From Thermoguttaceae bacterium (lineage in GTDB: Bacteria; Planctomycetota; Planctomycetia; Pirellulales; Thermoguttaceae): 54,124 nucleotides of DNA. Shown piece after piece: positions 18,051-27,134 of this stretch (the first letter of the stretch is position 1; each line of letters opens with the position of its first letter). Where the stretch lies: contig JAFSMW010000185.1 of assembly GCA_017447745.1 (NCBI GenBank), positions 1 to 54,124 of the forward strand. The letters run 5' to 3'. The notes beneath the pieces are model-generated. The model made no database searches. It was given only the letters and a program-made list of their open reading frames with translations, and was not told the origin of the DNA. The translations under genes and the position numbers were made by a program.

Positions 18051-19067
18051 TTATTGACCTCTGATGACGCGAAACCCCAGGAGGATGCCCCGGCTCCTCG
18101 GGGCGCTACTGCCGCGGACCGCCGACCGACAGCACAGAGCGTTGAGGTACCAGCTACCGCCGCGATGGACGCGGTCGGAGCCGCTTGAAGATCCAGTCGG
18201 GTCTGTTACACTCTCGCTTGGATAAAATCCATCCCAGTCAGCGCACCATTCCCAAACGTTACCGTGCATGTCGTACAAACCCCAATCGTTTGCTTTTTTT
18301 GTACCAACTGGATGCGTAGTTGCTTCCGTACTTGTACCTTTAGGAGTTGCATTAAATCCATACCACGCCATAGCGTCCAGATCCCCTGCATACTCTCCGG
18401 TGCTTCCCGCCCGGCAAGCGTATTCCCATTGCGCTTCTGTGGGTAACGTTATATTCTCTCCGATTTTTCTACTCAGCCATTTACAAAACGCCACTGCATC
18501 GTCCCAGCTAACACACGTTACCGGATGATTGTCAGTTTGACTAAAACCCGGATTGAGCCAGGAACACTTTGAATTCGGTTCCCATGAAACTCCAGTCCAT
18601 CCCAACAGATCATCCCCTTTAGGTTCGTAACCCGTATCGCTGACAAACGCTTTAAACATCCCGACCGTTACTTCCGTTTCCATCATCCAGAAACCTTTAG
18701 TTAACGTTACTTCATGTAGCGTTTCCGATGAATAGCGATCTTTTTTTGACATCGGCGACCCCATCATGAACTTGCCAGCCGGACACCAGCAGAAAGGAAA
18801 TTCTACGCCGTTGACGGTTATAATTCTTTTCTCGCCTGCTTTTGCGCCGGGCGTACCCAACGAGGTTGTTTGGACAGGCGCTGAAACTTTGAATCGTTTT
18901 CCATCTTTGAGAAGATAAACCGTCTCCGGGTCAGAATCGCCAGCAACGTCAAACTTGGCTTCGACAATGGTCTTTCCGGATTTAGACTTCCATTCCCGAA
19001 CCGGTTCCGCCGCCAAAAGAAGAACCGGAATCGCCAAGGCAAATAACATGAACAGTATTTTTTTCAT
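18051..19067 (-). CDS. SUMF1/FGE-fold protein with SHD1-like N-terminus
   Basis: The 338-residue protein has a signal peptide (MKKILFMLFALAIPVLLLA). A short SHD1-like segment (REWKSKSGKTIVEAKF) follows, then a formylglycine-generating-enzyme-type (SUMF1, C-type-lectin) domain from about residue 95. Its motifs are MEVT-like METEVTVGMF, HPVTCVSWDDAVAFCKWLS, LPTEAQWEYACRAG and DMHGNVWEWCADW. The end reads HRGGSWYLNALCCRS...GFRV. Genuine FGE has a Cys in the position after GGSF-L, which is absent here, so sulfatase-activating chemistry is unlikely. The last 30 codons are rich in GC and look like a retroelement variable region. I chose the ATG at 19067 because it gives a clean signal peptide; ATG 19076 or TTG 19079 are alternatives. 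Confidence 0.82.
   Translation of the reverse strand: MKKILFMLFALAIPVLLLAAEPVREWKSKSGKTIVEAKFDVAGDSDPETVYLLKDGKRFKVSAPVQTTSLGTPGAKAGEKRIITVNGVEFPFCWCPAGKFMMGSPMSKKDRYSSETLHEVTLTKGFWMMETEVTVGMFKAFVSDTGYEPKGDDLLGWTGVSWEPNSKCSWLNPGFSQTDNHPVTCVSWDDAVAFCKWLSRKIGENITLPTEAQWEYACRAGSTGEYAGDLDAMAWYGFNATPKGTSTEATTHPVGTKKANDWGLYDMHGNVWEWCADWDGFYPSESVTDPTGSSSGSDRVHRGGSWYLNALCCRSAVRGSSAPRSRGILLGFRVIRGQ
18069..18161 (-). other. Possible diversity-generating-retroelement variable region
   Basis: The 31 codons from GGC-GGT-AGC-TGG to TTT-CGC sit where known DGR variable repeats sit in lectin-fold targets. Conserved residues (GGSW, N-A, CRSA, R, AP, R, GFR) alternate with hypervariable-looking ones, most of them coded by NNC or NNT codons (TAC, CTC, AAC, TGC, GTC, GGC, AGT, AGC, CTC). 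That is what adenine-specific mutagenesis of AAC/AAT codons yields. No reverse transcriptase or template repeat is in the window. Confidence 0.5.
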
Positions 19068-19300
19068 GGAAAGCATCAAGGGTTAGATGTTTAGTAAATA
19101 TTTAATTCCAAGTTTATATTATTATGAACAACTCAGAAAAATGCAAGCCCCCAAATGGCAAAGTAAATACGAAAAGAGGAAAAAAAATTCTTATACAGAG
19201 CAAATAAGCTGGGGGCGCTTGCGGCGGTAGCTTCCGAATATCTTCTGAACGCGGAATGCCCGCTCGAACAACCGGCTCGCGGCAGTCTCTGCCGCCAACA

Positions 19301-19349
19301 GAACCGCGCTAGCGGTTCAATGTTTCTAGCCGTGGGTTTTAACCCACGG
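19301..19349 (+). repeat. Family A double-hairpin repeat, copy 3
   Basis: GAACCGCGCTAGCGGTTC, then TAGCCGTGGGTTTTAACCCACGG. It lies immediately before family D copy 1. Confidence 0.85.
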
Positions 19350-19373
19350 AACAAAGAACATGTCAAAAAGAAT

Positions 19374-19441
19374 ATCGTCAAACACACTATTTCTCTCGCT
19401 CCCTTCTATGGGGGCGAGAGAAAAAGATACTGAAACGATTA
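19374..19441 (+). repeat. Family D hairpin repeat, copy 1
   Basis: The element runs ATCGTCAAACACA..., has a central hairpin TTTCTCTCGC/GCGAGAGAAA, and ends CTGAAACGATTA. An inverted copy lies at 51704-51770, also next to a family A element. The outer ends (ATCGT.. and ..CGAT) are imperfect inverted repeats. Confidence 0.75.
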
Positions 19442-19527
19442 GGCGAGCCGGCTCCCCGATGTGCGTGCGAAGCGGCGGCAAGCCATCCTCCATAGGAACA
19501 ATACAGGAGATCTGGACAAATTGAAGA

Positions 19528-20121
19528 TTATACGCGTTTTAGCAGCTCTTCAACCGCCTGAACGGCGTCGTCTTTGTTTGCTAATCCGTCGAGAGTAAAC
19601 TGGCAGCGCTTCTTTTTCTTTTTGAGCGAAAACTGAGACGCCTCACGCGCCCGAAACTCGGTTTCCGTCCAGCCGCGGGTTTTCGCCCGTTCCAGACGAA
19701 CCTCTTCCGGCGTGTCGATAAAGACAATCGCGTCGCACATCTTGTCCCAGTTCGCTTCCAGCAACAGAGCCGCGTCCAGAATAATATAGTACACGTCGTT
19801 GGACTCGCACTCGTCCAGAAAACTTTCAAAACGCTTTTTCACCCGCGGGAAAATCAACGATTCCAAATACAGACGCTCCATGTCGGAGTCTTCCGTTCCC
19901 TGAAAGACGATTTGCGCCAACTTCGGTCGATTGACCGTTCCGTTGTCGTTGATAATCTCATCACCCCAACGCTGGCGGATTTTCTCTTTGATAGTCCGCT
20001 CGTTGAGAACGTCGTGCGCGACTTCGTCCGCCTTGAACGTAACTGCGCCTTCAGTCTCAAAAATATCTGTATAAAATGACTTCCCGGACGCTATACCGCC
20101 AACTATTCCGATAACTTTCAT
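19528..20121 (-). CDS. coaE: Dephospho-CoA kinase
   Basis: The enzyme phosphorylates the 3' hydroxyl of dephospho-CoA in the last step of CoA synthesis. The 197-residue protein has the Walker A motif GGIASGKS at residues 8-15, the family FKADEVAHDVLN segment (substrate Asp), the lid region near FPRVKKRFESFLDEC and the conserved IDTPEEVRLERAKTRGWTE. Length is normal for the family. It stands alone between a repeat cluster and the plus-strand lipoprotein gene. Confidence 0.95.
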   Translation of the reverse strand: MKVIGIVGGIASGKSFYTDIFETEGAVTFKADEVAHDVLNERTIKEKIRQRWGDEIINDNGTVNRPKLAQIVFQGTEDSDMERLYLESLIFPRVKKRFESFLDECESNDVYYIILDAALLLEANWDKMCDAIVFIDTPEEVRLERAKTRGWTETEFRAREASQFSLKKKKKRCQFTLDGLANKDDAVQAVEELLKRV

Positions 20122-20252
20122 AATATTAATTAAAAATTGATCTTGTCTGTTTTGGGAAAAATCGCTAAAGTATCTACATTGGTTAATTATATGCTAAGAG
20201 GTGAAAAATATATTCTCACGTCTTAAAACAACCAAAAGCGATATACAACCAA

Positions 20253-20281
20253 TTGACAATAATTACTCCTATTATTACATA
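20253..20281 (+). promoter_or_regulatory. Putative promoter of the lipoprotein gene at 20299
   Basis: A perfect -35 TTGACA is followed after 17 bases by TACATA, a weak -10, ending 17 bases before the ATG. The -35 is convincing, the -10 less so. Confidence 0.4.
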
Positions 20282-20298
20282 TATCGAGATAAAAAGCA

Positions 20299-20970
20299 AT
20301 GGTAGAACACAAATATTCCCATCGAAAATGGTTTTTTCCATTGATTTTGGCATTTGCCAGCCTTGTGTTGATTCAGAACGGGTGTCAGATCGTAACGACA
20401 GCGTTTTACCTCATTAACGGAACGGAAGAAAAACCGCCATGCAAGGTTAAAATTAAAGGAAGAGTGGCAGTTCTTTGCTGGACTGATCCGTCGTTGACAT
20501 ATACCGACAGCGATAATGCAGACATGGTCGGTTCCGAACTGAGTAAAAAAATCGCTCTGAAGCTTAACGACAAAAAAAAGACCAAAATCTCAATGGTTCC
20601 CCAGCAGGAAGTTCGGAACCGATTGGATAACTATCCAGACAACATCACCGGGGAAGAAGACCTCATTGCAATTGCCAAAGACCTTGAAGCAGATTATCTT
20701 ATCGGCGTCTATTTGATGTCTTTTGAATACCAGGAGGGTATCGGCGTCTACCAGGGCAAAGCCACCTACGCTGTAACGCTCATTGACGGCAAAAAGGGAG
20801 AAGTGGTCTACGACAACCAGGTCATTCCGCAGTACGTCTACCCGCCAAACAGAACCGTCAGTTCAGACTCCGTTAACGGAGCGCAGTTCCGTCGAGAGTA
20901 TATTCAAAAACTGGCGGAACACATTGGTTGGGAATTCTATCCTCACGATCGTTACGACGTTGACATCTGA
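20299..20970 (+). CDS. Predicted lipoprotein, unknown function
   Basis: The 223-residue protein has a basic start (HKYSHRKW), a hydrophobic stretch and a lipobox IQNGC at about residues 25-29, so it is probably an anchored exported protein. The mature part looks like an alpha/beta domain with VKIKGRVAVLCWTD as first strand, VPQQEVRNRLDNYPDN in the middle, and LEADYLIGVYLMSFEY. The layout resembles the nucleotide-free lipoproteins that detect or bind in the periplasm (for example GNA1162/PenP-type families), but I cannot place it. It lies 66 bases before the giant glycosidase-like gene and may share a transcript. Confidence 0.7.
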   Translation: MVEHKYSHRKWFFPLILAFASLVLIQNGCQIVTTAFYLINGTEEKPPCKVKIKGRVAVLCWTDPSLTYTDSDNADMVGSELSKKIALKLNDKKKTKISMVPQQEVRNRLDNYPDNITGEEDLIAIAKDLEADYLIGVYLMSFEYQEGIGVYQGKATYAVTLIDGKKGEVVYDNQVIPQYVYPPNRTVSSDSVNGAQFRREYIQKLAEHIGWEFYPHDRYDVDI

Positions 20971-21036
20971 TTTTAGGAGACCGGGAATATAATACAGGAG
21001 CGGCGCCGTATTGCCGCCCTGTTCAGGAAAGAGGAC

Positions 21037-24000
21037 ATGCACAGCAGCTTTGACTTCCACAATTCGCGCGCGCGCGTATTAAAACGCGAGAAGACAGTCG
21101 CAACGATTCTGACAATCGCTGCGACCGCGTTGTTTTTGTTTGGAATTCAAATAAACGGCGTCGTCGAAGCTCAACAGCAGTCCGGACTTCCCTATGCAGC
21201 GACAAACGGCGCTCTTTCCAGCGGCGTTCCATACCAAAAACCTTATATCGAGAACCCTCAGTCTGAATCCACTGCGTCGATTCCGTCTGGCAATCCACAG
21301 GTAAATCTGCTCATGCAGTCTGAAGGCGTGAATGATTACGCTGCGTTTCAGCAACCGTCTTCGACTGGTTCCATTCCACAGCAAACCACGCTTTCAAACG
21401 GCGTCAACGCTCAATCGGGTTTACAGACCTGTACGTTTTGCGTAACCTGGACAGGACCAAGTCACATTTGGCGAGGGCAGATTGAAGTTCTCAATCCGTC
21501 CGGCGCTTCCGTTTACGGTTCCGTTACCGAGGCGTTTTCTCTGGGAATAGAAGCAGATCAGGCGGCGGCGTATTCCGTACAACAAGGCGTTTTGTATATT
21601 CATCACACGTCAGCTCGCGCTTACGACGGATACACGCTCAGCGTTACCGGTCAGCCGGGCTGTAAAATCAGAATAACTCTTTCAGCAGACAACAAGGAAC
21701 CGAAACGCTTTGACATCAACTGGGAAGATTTGTTCTATCAGCCGATTCAGTTCGACGCCTTTGACGCCAAAGTCATTCTTCGTCGAACTTCTGGAGACTA
21801 TCTGCGACTGAACATCAATCGCGATAATCTGGTTTTCTCTCCCGGAGAAACGTTTACCGCCAAATTGACTCCCTACAAACTCGCCGCTGAAGGGTTGACA
21901 GATTACAATCCGGCAATAATCAAGGTGAGATTGCAGCACACTCGAGAAAACTTCGTCGTTTATAAAAACGATTATACATGGACGCCGGAAACCGGCGGAG
22001 ACATTCTTCTCAACATTCCACTGCCTCAGGAAGAGGGCGTTTACGACGTCATTATAACCGCCAGCTGCAGTAAAAGCGGATCCATTCTCCCTCGCGTATC
22101 AGGCGTAGTCAACAAACAGCTGGAAAACGCGCATTTGAAAGCCCCTCGAATCCTGGCGACCCGCAAGGTTCAGCTGGCGATTATTGACACAACGCCTGAA
22201 CAGCCCGAACAGTCTGAACCATTGGAAACTCGTCTGACGGCGGAAATTGACCCGGCAAATCCTCAATGGTGGGAACCGCTGGAGCGTTTGTCGCAGCTTC
22301 CCCTTGGGCTGGGTGGAAAGCAGTGGGAATATCCGTTGGGGAACGGAACCGCCAGAGTCCTGAAATGTGAGCTGGGATCTGTAACAGAACTGGCGGCAAA
22401 TCGACCTGGAGAAAATCCGTCCTGGGAGGCGTATACGTTCCCGGTTGAAAGAATTGGAACGCCTCACATTCTGGAAATTGAATATCCGTCCGATTCCGAG
22501 CAGACAACGGGAATTAGCATAATTGAACCCAATGCCGCAGGCGCAATTACGTCTGGCAACATCGATTCAGGATTTCACATTTCAGCCGACTCGTTATTGA
22601 CGCAGGACAGACCGTCCTGGAAAACCCATAAAATCGTATTTTGGCCTCGAACGAAGTCTCCCGTTGTGGTAATTTATAATCTTCGGGAAGACGTCGTATC
22701 TCGATACGGCAAAATACGGATCATGTCGGTTGTTGACAAACTTCCGCCGATGTATTCCGGAACGGCTCCGCGGCTCATAGCTGCGTATTTGGACAGACCG
22801 CAATTCCCAGCCATGTTTTCGGCAAAGAAAACGGCAACGGAAAACGCCAACATGGTTCTGGACAGCTGGGAAACGTTCTACGACGGCGCAACGCGCATGA
22901 CAGAATACCTCAATTTCGTCGGATACAACGGAGCCATGATTTCCGTCAACAGCGACGGCAGCGCCATCTGGCCGTGTCCGGAACTGGCGCCCACCCCGCT
23001 CTATGACACCGGGATTTTTTCGCAAAGCTGCGCCGACCCGATTCGAAAAGACGCGTTAGAACTCCTGATGAGAGTGTTCGACCGGCAAAAGATGCGCTTT
23101 ATTCCCGCCATCGAAATGGCTCAACCGGTTCCGGCTTTGGAAGCAAAGGTTCGAAACAACAATCCTCAGACGTCCGGTCTGCAATGGGTTGGTCCAAACG
23201 GCAAAACGATTCTGTCTGCATATCCGCCGGAAAACGGAGCGGCGATGTACTATAACATTTTACATCCGGACGTTCAGCAGTTCGTTCTGGACATGGTTTC
23301 GCATTTAACGTTCCGTTACAAAAACCACCCGTCGTTCACCGGACTGGGATTGCAGCTGACGGACAATTCCTGGCTGGTTCTCCCGCCGCCGCAGTGGGGA
23401 ATGGACGACGAAACGATTCGACGCTTTACCGCCGACACCGGCATTCGCGTTCCCGGCGAGGGCGTTCAGCGTTTCCAGCAGCGAGCGCGCTATCTCACCG
23501 GACCGGCTCTGGCGCATTGGTTAAAATGGCGCAGCGAGAAGCTGGCGGAGTTCTATTGCAAACTTCGCGACAGAATTCAGGCGGACGGTGGCAATCGAAA
23601 GCTGTATCTGTCAGGCGCAAAGTTGTTTACTCGCTGCCACCAAAACGTTCTGCTGCCAAGACTTCCTCAAACCGTGAGCGTTGAATACGCTATGCTTCAA
23701 TGCGGACTCGGCGCCGATTACGGTCTGGGCGCAAAACATGACATTGTACTGATGTACACCCAACGAGTCATCAACGGACAACCGCTCGGGAAATCGGCTG
23801 CAGATCGGCAATGGAAAACGCTTCCCAACATCGACGCCTTTTTCAGTTCTCGAAACGGGCAAAGAATTCAAGCCAGCCTGTTTTTCCATCCTGTTCACAG
23901 CGTCCAATTAACGGATTTCGAGAAAAAATCTCCGTATAAACCGACCTACGCTTATCTCAAAAGCATTCCGACTCCAGCAGGAATCGAAAACCGCAGCCGA

Positions 24001-25512
24001 TTTATTCAAAGCCTTGCCAAGTGGGACACGCAGGAATTCTTCGACGGCGGCTGGACGCTCGCTCTGGGCGAAGAAGAATCTGTCGTCAACACGATTGCCG
24101 CATTTCGGTGTCTGGCGTATCGACCGTATAACCAGACAGTAGGCAGTAGGCAAGAGGCCGTAGAAGAATCTTCACAGTCGCAAGCAATCGTCTGCCGTTG
24201 GCTCTCCGACGGGCAGTCAACATGGGCTTACGCGGTCAATACAACCCCGTACAGAATTGCAGGGAAAATCAAACTTGACGCTTCGTTCAACGGGACAAAT
24301 CCGCCTGCGGGATTGCGTTTGGACAACGTCCTCAACCGCTTTTCAGAACAGAACAATAAAGGCTCTGACTATATCGACAACATTCCCAAATTGACATACG
24401 AAAACAACCTGCTCGTATGGCAAAGCTCATTCGCGCCCTTTGAAGTGCAAATCGTTAAATTCAACGCGCCGCTTCAACCGCAGACTCCAGTCGTCATTTG
24501 GAGTCCGCAAACAATCGACCAGATGAGAAAAAGCCTTACCGATCTGATCAATCGAGCTAACGCCCTCAGATCGGCAAAAGCCATGAGAATTCTCGATAAC
24601 CCGGACTTCGAACTTCCAGCTAACGGATCCCAGCCTGTTCCGCAATGGATTATTTGGAAGAATCCGAGTCAGCCTGAGAATTCGTCCTCCGGCGCGACAA
24701 TAGATTATCGAGACGCCGTTAACGGAAGAAGTTCTCTGCGTCTTGTCTGCGACGGCTGGCCAACGGCGCTTTACAGTAAAGAAATATCCACCGAAGCGAC
24801 TGGACGATTCACTATAAGCGTTTGGCTAAAAAAAGACCCCAACATTCCACTGAAATGTTTTATCAGTGGAAAATGCGGAGGCAGAAACGTTTATCAGGAA
24901 ACGCTCTTTTGCCAAGGATCCAACAACGCTGTTATTGCTCAGCAAGGCGAATGGCAGCAGTTTTATTTCCATATTAACAATCTGCCTTTGGAGAACGTCG
25001 ACAATTTGCGAATTGGGTTTGAGCTTTCACAACAAGGGGAAGCGTGGATTGACAACATCAGCATTTCCGACCTGTATTTTTCCGAATACGAACAGCAGGA
25101 ATTATACAAATCCATACGTCCGATTAACGCCAAATTCGCTCAAGGAGAACTGGAATACTGCTGGCAATATCAACAAAGCTATTGGCCACAATTCCTTATG
25201 AACTGCGTCGAATTGAGAAGTTTCCCCAGCGCTCCAACAGCAGCGACAACCGCGCCGTACAACAACGCCGTCGGACATTCTGCGGCATCCTTCGGGGCGA
25301 TTTCAAATCAGCCGTCGGTTACGCAAACGCCGTCTGCCGCCCCGCCCGTTCAACTCAGCGGGAATCAAAGGAAAAAACTGTTCAACTTTGGAAAACCGTC
25401 TAACGAATCCATACAAACCCCAAACCAGTCCGCGCCTCCAAACGACGCAAAAAAGGAACCGGAACAGAAATCCTTCTGGCAGAAAGCGACCGATTGGATC
25501 CCATGGAAATAA
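21037..25512 (+). CDS. Giant exported glycosidase-like protein
   Basis: This is a 1491-residue protein. An N-terminal extension with a hydrophobic segment at about residues 22-43 (TILTIAATALFLFGI) is a likely signal peptide. Beta-sandwich regions follow up to about 600. From about 620 to 960 comes a TIM-barrel-like region (NFVGYNGAMISVNSDGS, KMRFIPAIEMAQPVP, YKNHPSFTGLGLQL, HWLKWRSEKLAEFYCKLRDR), reminiscent of family-10-type glycosyl hydrolase-like proteins. Near residues 1185-1350 there is a carbohydrate-binding-type beta-sandwich (ILDNPDFELP...RLVCDGWPT). The tail is Pro/Gln/Ala-rich and ends KATDWIPWK. The substrate is unknown. A short in-frame heptamer repeat lies at 24143-24163. An AGAGGAC site precedes the ATG. 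Confidence 0.7.
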   Translation: MHSSFDFHNSRARVLKREKTVATILTIAATALFLFGIQINGVVEAQQQSGLPYAATNGALSSGVPYQKPYIENPQSESTASIPSGNPQVNLLMQSEGVNDYAAFQQPSSTGSIPQQTTLSNGVNAQSGLQTCTFCVTWTGPSHIWRGQIEVLNPSGASVYGSVTEAFSLGIEADQAAAYSVQQGVLYIHHTSARAYDGYTLSVTGQPGCKIRITLSADNKEPKRFDINWEDLFYQPIQFDAFDAKVILRRTSGDYLRLNINRDNLVFSPGETFTAKLTPYKLAAEGLTDYNPAIIKVRLQHTRENFVVYKNDYTWTPETGGDILLNIPLPQEEGVYDVIITASCSKSGSILPRVSGVVNKQLENAHLKAPRILATRKVQLAIIDTTPEQPEQSEPLETRLTAEIDPANPQWWEPLERLSQLPLGLGGKQWEYPLGNGTARVLKCELGSVTELAANRPGENPSWEAYTFPVERIGTPHILEIEYPSDSEQTTGISIIEPNAAGAITSGNIDSGFHISADSLLTQDRPSWKTHKIVFWPRTKSPVVVIYNLREDVVSRYGKIRIMSVVDKLPPMYSGTAPRLIAAYLDRPQFPAMFSAKKTATENANMVLDSWETFYDGATRMTEYLNFVGYNGAMISVNSDGSAIWPCPELAPTPLYDTGIFSQSCADPIRKDALELLMRVFDRQKMRFIPAIEMAQPVPALEAKVRNNNPQTSGLQWVGPNGKTILSAYPPENGAAMYYNILHPDVQQFVLDMVSHLTFRYKNHPSFTGLGLQLTDNSWLVLPPPQWGMDDETIRRFTADTGIRVPGEGVQRFQQRARYLTGPALAHWLKWRSEKLAEFYCKLRDRIQADGGNRKLYLSGAKLFTRCHQNVLLPRLPQTVSVEYAMLQCGLGADYGLGAKHDIVLMYTQRVINGQPLGKSAADRQWKTLPNIDAFFSSRNGQRIQASLFFHPVHSVQLTDFEKKSPYKPTYAYLKSIPTPAGIENRSRFIQSLAKWDTQEFFDGGWTLALGEEESVVNTIAAFRCLAYRPYNQTVGSRQEAVEESSQSQAIVCRWLSDGQSTWAYAVNTTPYRIAGKIKLDASFNGTNPPAGLRLDNVLNRFSEQNNKGSDYIDNIPKLTYENNLLVWQSSFAPFEVQIVKFNAPLQPQTPVVIWSPQTIDQMRKSLTDLINRANALRSAKAMRILDNPDFELPANGSQPVPQWIIWKNPSQPENSSSGATIDYRDAVNGRSSLRLVCDGWPTALYSKEISTEATGRFTISVWLKKDPNIPLKCFISGKCGGRNVYQETLFCQGSNNAVIAQQGEWQQFYFHINNLPLENVDNLRIGFELSQQGEAWIDNISISDLYFSEYEQQELYKSIRPINAKFAQGELEYCWQYQQSYWPQFLMNCVELRSFPSAPTAATTAPYNNAVGHSAASFGAISNQPSVTQTPSAAPPVQLSGNQRKKLFNFGKPSNESIQTPNQSAPPNDAKKEPEQKSFWQKATDWIPWK
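24143..24163 (+). repeat. In-frame heptamer repeat inside the giant protein gene
   Basis: Three 7-base units (AGTAGGC, AGTAGGC, AAGAGGC) fill exactly 21 bases in the coding sequence. The seven extra residues (around QTVGSRQEA) sit in a likely loop, and the frame is kept. Confidence 0.7.
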
Positions 25513-25587
25513 GAGGATTTGGCGTCAGAACTCCATTCCTCGAAAACTACTGGCGTCAATTCCACATTTATCATTTTAGCCAACCCA

Positions 25588-26613
25588 ATGACTACTCCCC
25601 ATATTCCCTGGCGCCCGTCCGGCTCCGTTGAAGCGTTAAAATTACGCGCTCAACTGCTCAAACGGGCAAGAAACTATTTTGATTCTCTGAACTATACGGA
25701 AGTTCAGACGCCTGTCATTTCTCGCGACACAACCATTGATCGATGGCTGGAACCGATGACGATTAAAACGGACGCTGTGATTTCCGAAGCCCGCCCTGCC
25801 GCGCCGGTTTTTCTGCAGACGTCTCCTGAATTCGCCATGAAACGGCTCTTGGCGGCGGGAATGGGATCAATCTACCAGATCTGCCCGGCGTTTCGCGACG
25901 GAGAATACGGTCAGCGGCACAACCCGGAATTCACGATTATCGAATGGTACGGCGTCAACGACGATTTCGACGCCGGCATGACTGTTCTGGAAGGGCTTTG
26001 TCAAACGCTGCTCAAAGAACGATTGACCGTTCAAGCCGCCCAGCGGATTTCCTATCGAGACGCCTTTATCCAATACGCCAACCTTGACCCGTTTTCCGCG
26101 ACAATGGAACAGATTCGAGAATTCTGTCACGCGGAAAACCTCGGCGTCCCAGACGGATTCGACCCGAACGACCGCGATTCCTGGCTGGACGTGATTCTGT
26201 CGGAAAAAGTTCAGGTCAAACTGGGATTCAATAACGACGTCCCGGATCAATGGCGCCCGACGATTCTGTACCATTACCCGGCGACGCAGTCCGCTCTGGC
26301 GAAAGTTGTTGACGAGCCGTACGGCGCGGTTGCAGAACGATTCGAACTTTTTGTCGGCGGGGTGGAACTGGCGAACGGGTATCACGAACTGGCAGACGCA
26401 GACGAGCTGGCGCGACGCCACGAATTCACCAACCGTCAGCGCGTTGCAGACGGACACGCTCCGCTTCCACCCAACTCAATACTCCTAGATGCCCTTCGTT
26501 CAAACTTTCCGCCCTGCGCCGGTTGCGCGCTGGGCTTCGACCGCGCTGTCATGCTCGCCTTCGGAACCCGCGACCTGTGCGACGTCCTCGCCTTCGACTG
26601 GGGAAGAGCGTAG
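25588..26613 (+). CDS. epmA: EF-P lysine ligase EpmA
   Basis: This is a lysyl-tRNA-synthetase catalytic-domain paralogue (341 residues, without the anticodon-binding domain). EpmA attaches (R)-beta-lysine to elongation factor P. Class II motifs are visible: motif 1 NYTEVQTPVIS, motif 2 FRDGEYGQRHNPEFTIIEWY, and motif 3 GCALGFDRAVML. I prefer the ATG at 25588, since the protein then begins at the family's usual point (HIPWRPSGSVEALKLR); a TTG at 25519 would add 23 atypical residues. Neither efp nor epmB is in the window. It follows the giant protein gene by 75 bases. Confidence 0.9.
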   Translation: MTTPHIPWRPSGSVEALKLRAQLLKRARNYFDSLNYTEVQTPVISRDTTIDRWLEPMTIKTDAVISEARPAAPVFLQTSPEFAMKRLLAAGMGSIYQICPAFRDGEYGQRHNPEFTIIEWYGVNDDFDAGMTVLEGLCQTLLKERLTVQAAQRISYRDAFIQYANLDPFSATMEQIREFCHAENLGVPDGFDPNDRDSWLDVILSEKVQVKLGFNNDVPDQWRPTILYHYPATQSALAKVVDEPYGAVAERFELFVGGVELANGYHELADADELARRHEFTNRQRVADGHAPLPPNSILLDALRSNFPPCAGCALGFDRAVMLAFGTRDLCDVLAFDWGRA

Positions 26614-26696
26614 AAATTAATTTGATTTATGGTATAATATCATAATTGTTTCATTTACTCATTCCATTATTATTAACATGAAAGGAAACTGTCATT

Positions 26697-27104
26697 ATGC
26701 CTAACAAAAACAGACATGAGAATTACGACATTCTCAATATGATCGGATACGGATTAGCTAAGTTTGATACTGATTTGGTTTACAACATGGGTTTTAAAAC
26801 CAAAACCGATTTTTATCGGCATTTTATTCAACTTGGCATAGCTAGGAGTCGCGGTGCAATAAGTAATCGTCAAGATATGTTTGATCCATTCTTTGATAAT
26901 CACCGAAGAGGTTGGTGGCAAAGAAAAGAAGAAAATGAACACCGAAAAAACTTGATTGACAGCTTTTACAAGGATTTGGATTGTTTGGAGTTTATTGAAA
27001 TCCTCAAGAAGCTGTTAATTTATAGAGGCTTCATTCATCCCATTGAACATGTTGAAATCAGTCCCTTGCTCCAGTCGCAATTTGAAGCATTAAAAGACGA
27101 TTAA
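26697..27104 (+). CDS. Unknown 135-residue protein
   Basis: I do not recognise a named family. The protein is soluble, highly charged and rich in aromatic residues, with motifs NYDILNMIGYGLAKFD, FKTKTDFYRHFIQLGIA, QDMFDPFFDNHRRGWWQ and ENEHRKNLIDSFY. These give the impression of a conserved domain rather than a random frame. The ATG has AAAGGA ten bases upstream, and a TATAAT lies about 60 bases before. The gene is more AT-rich than its neighbours, which hints at transfer. The spacing to the following hydrolase (27135) is 30 bases, so the two may share a transcript. Confidence 0.65.
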   Translation: MPNKNRHENYDILNMIGYGLAKFDTDLVYNMGFKTKTDFYRHFIQLGIARSRGAISNRQDMFDPFFDNHRRGWWQRKEENEHRKNLIDSFYKDLDCLEFIEILKKLLIYRGFIHPIEHVEISPLLQSQFEALKDD

Positions 27105-27134
27105 TTGATATTGGGCTTTAAGTTTTCCTTTCCC

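Larger units (their letters stand above)
19080..19527. other. Intergenic repeat cluster
   Basis: Roughly 450 bases between the SUMF1 gene and coaE contain no convincing gene. They hold a family C-like hairpin (CGGCTCGCGGCAGT, near 19272-19296), family A copy 3 and family D copy 1, in that order, followed by a GCGAGCCGG segment that also occurs in the 49700-49850 island. Confidence 0.7.

Noticed and set aside
17832-18188. 118-residue plus-strand frame
   Set aside because: It overlaps the 3' end of the SUMF1 gene and is composed of the hairpin element.
18051-19067. Genuine formylglycine-generating enzyme
   Set aside because: The first active-site Cys of the GGSF-L-C motif is absent and there is no sulfatase gene nearby.
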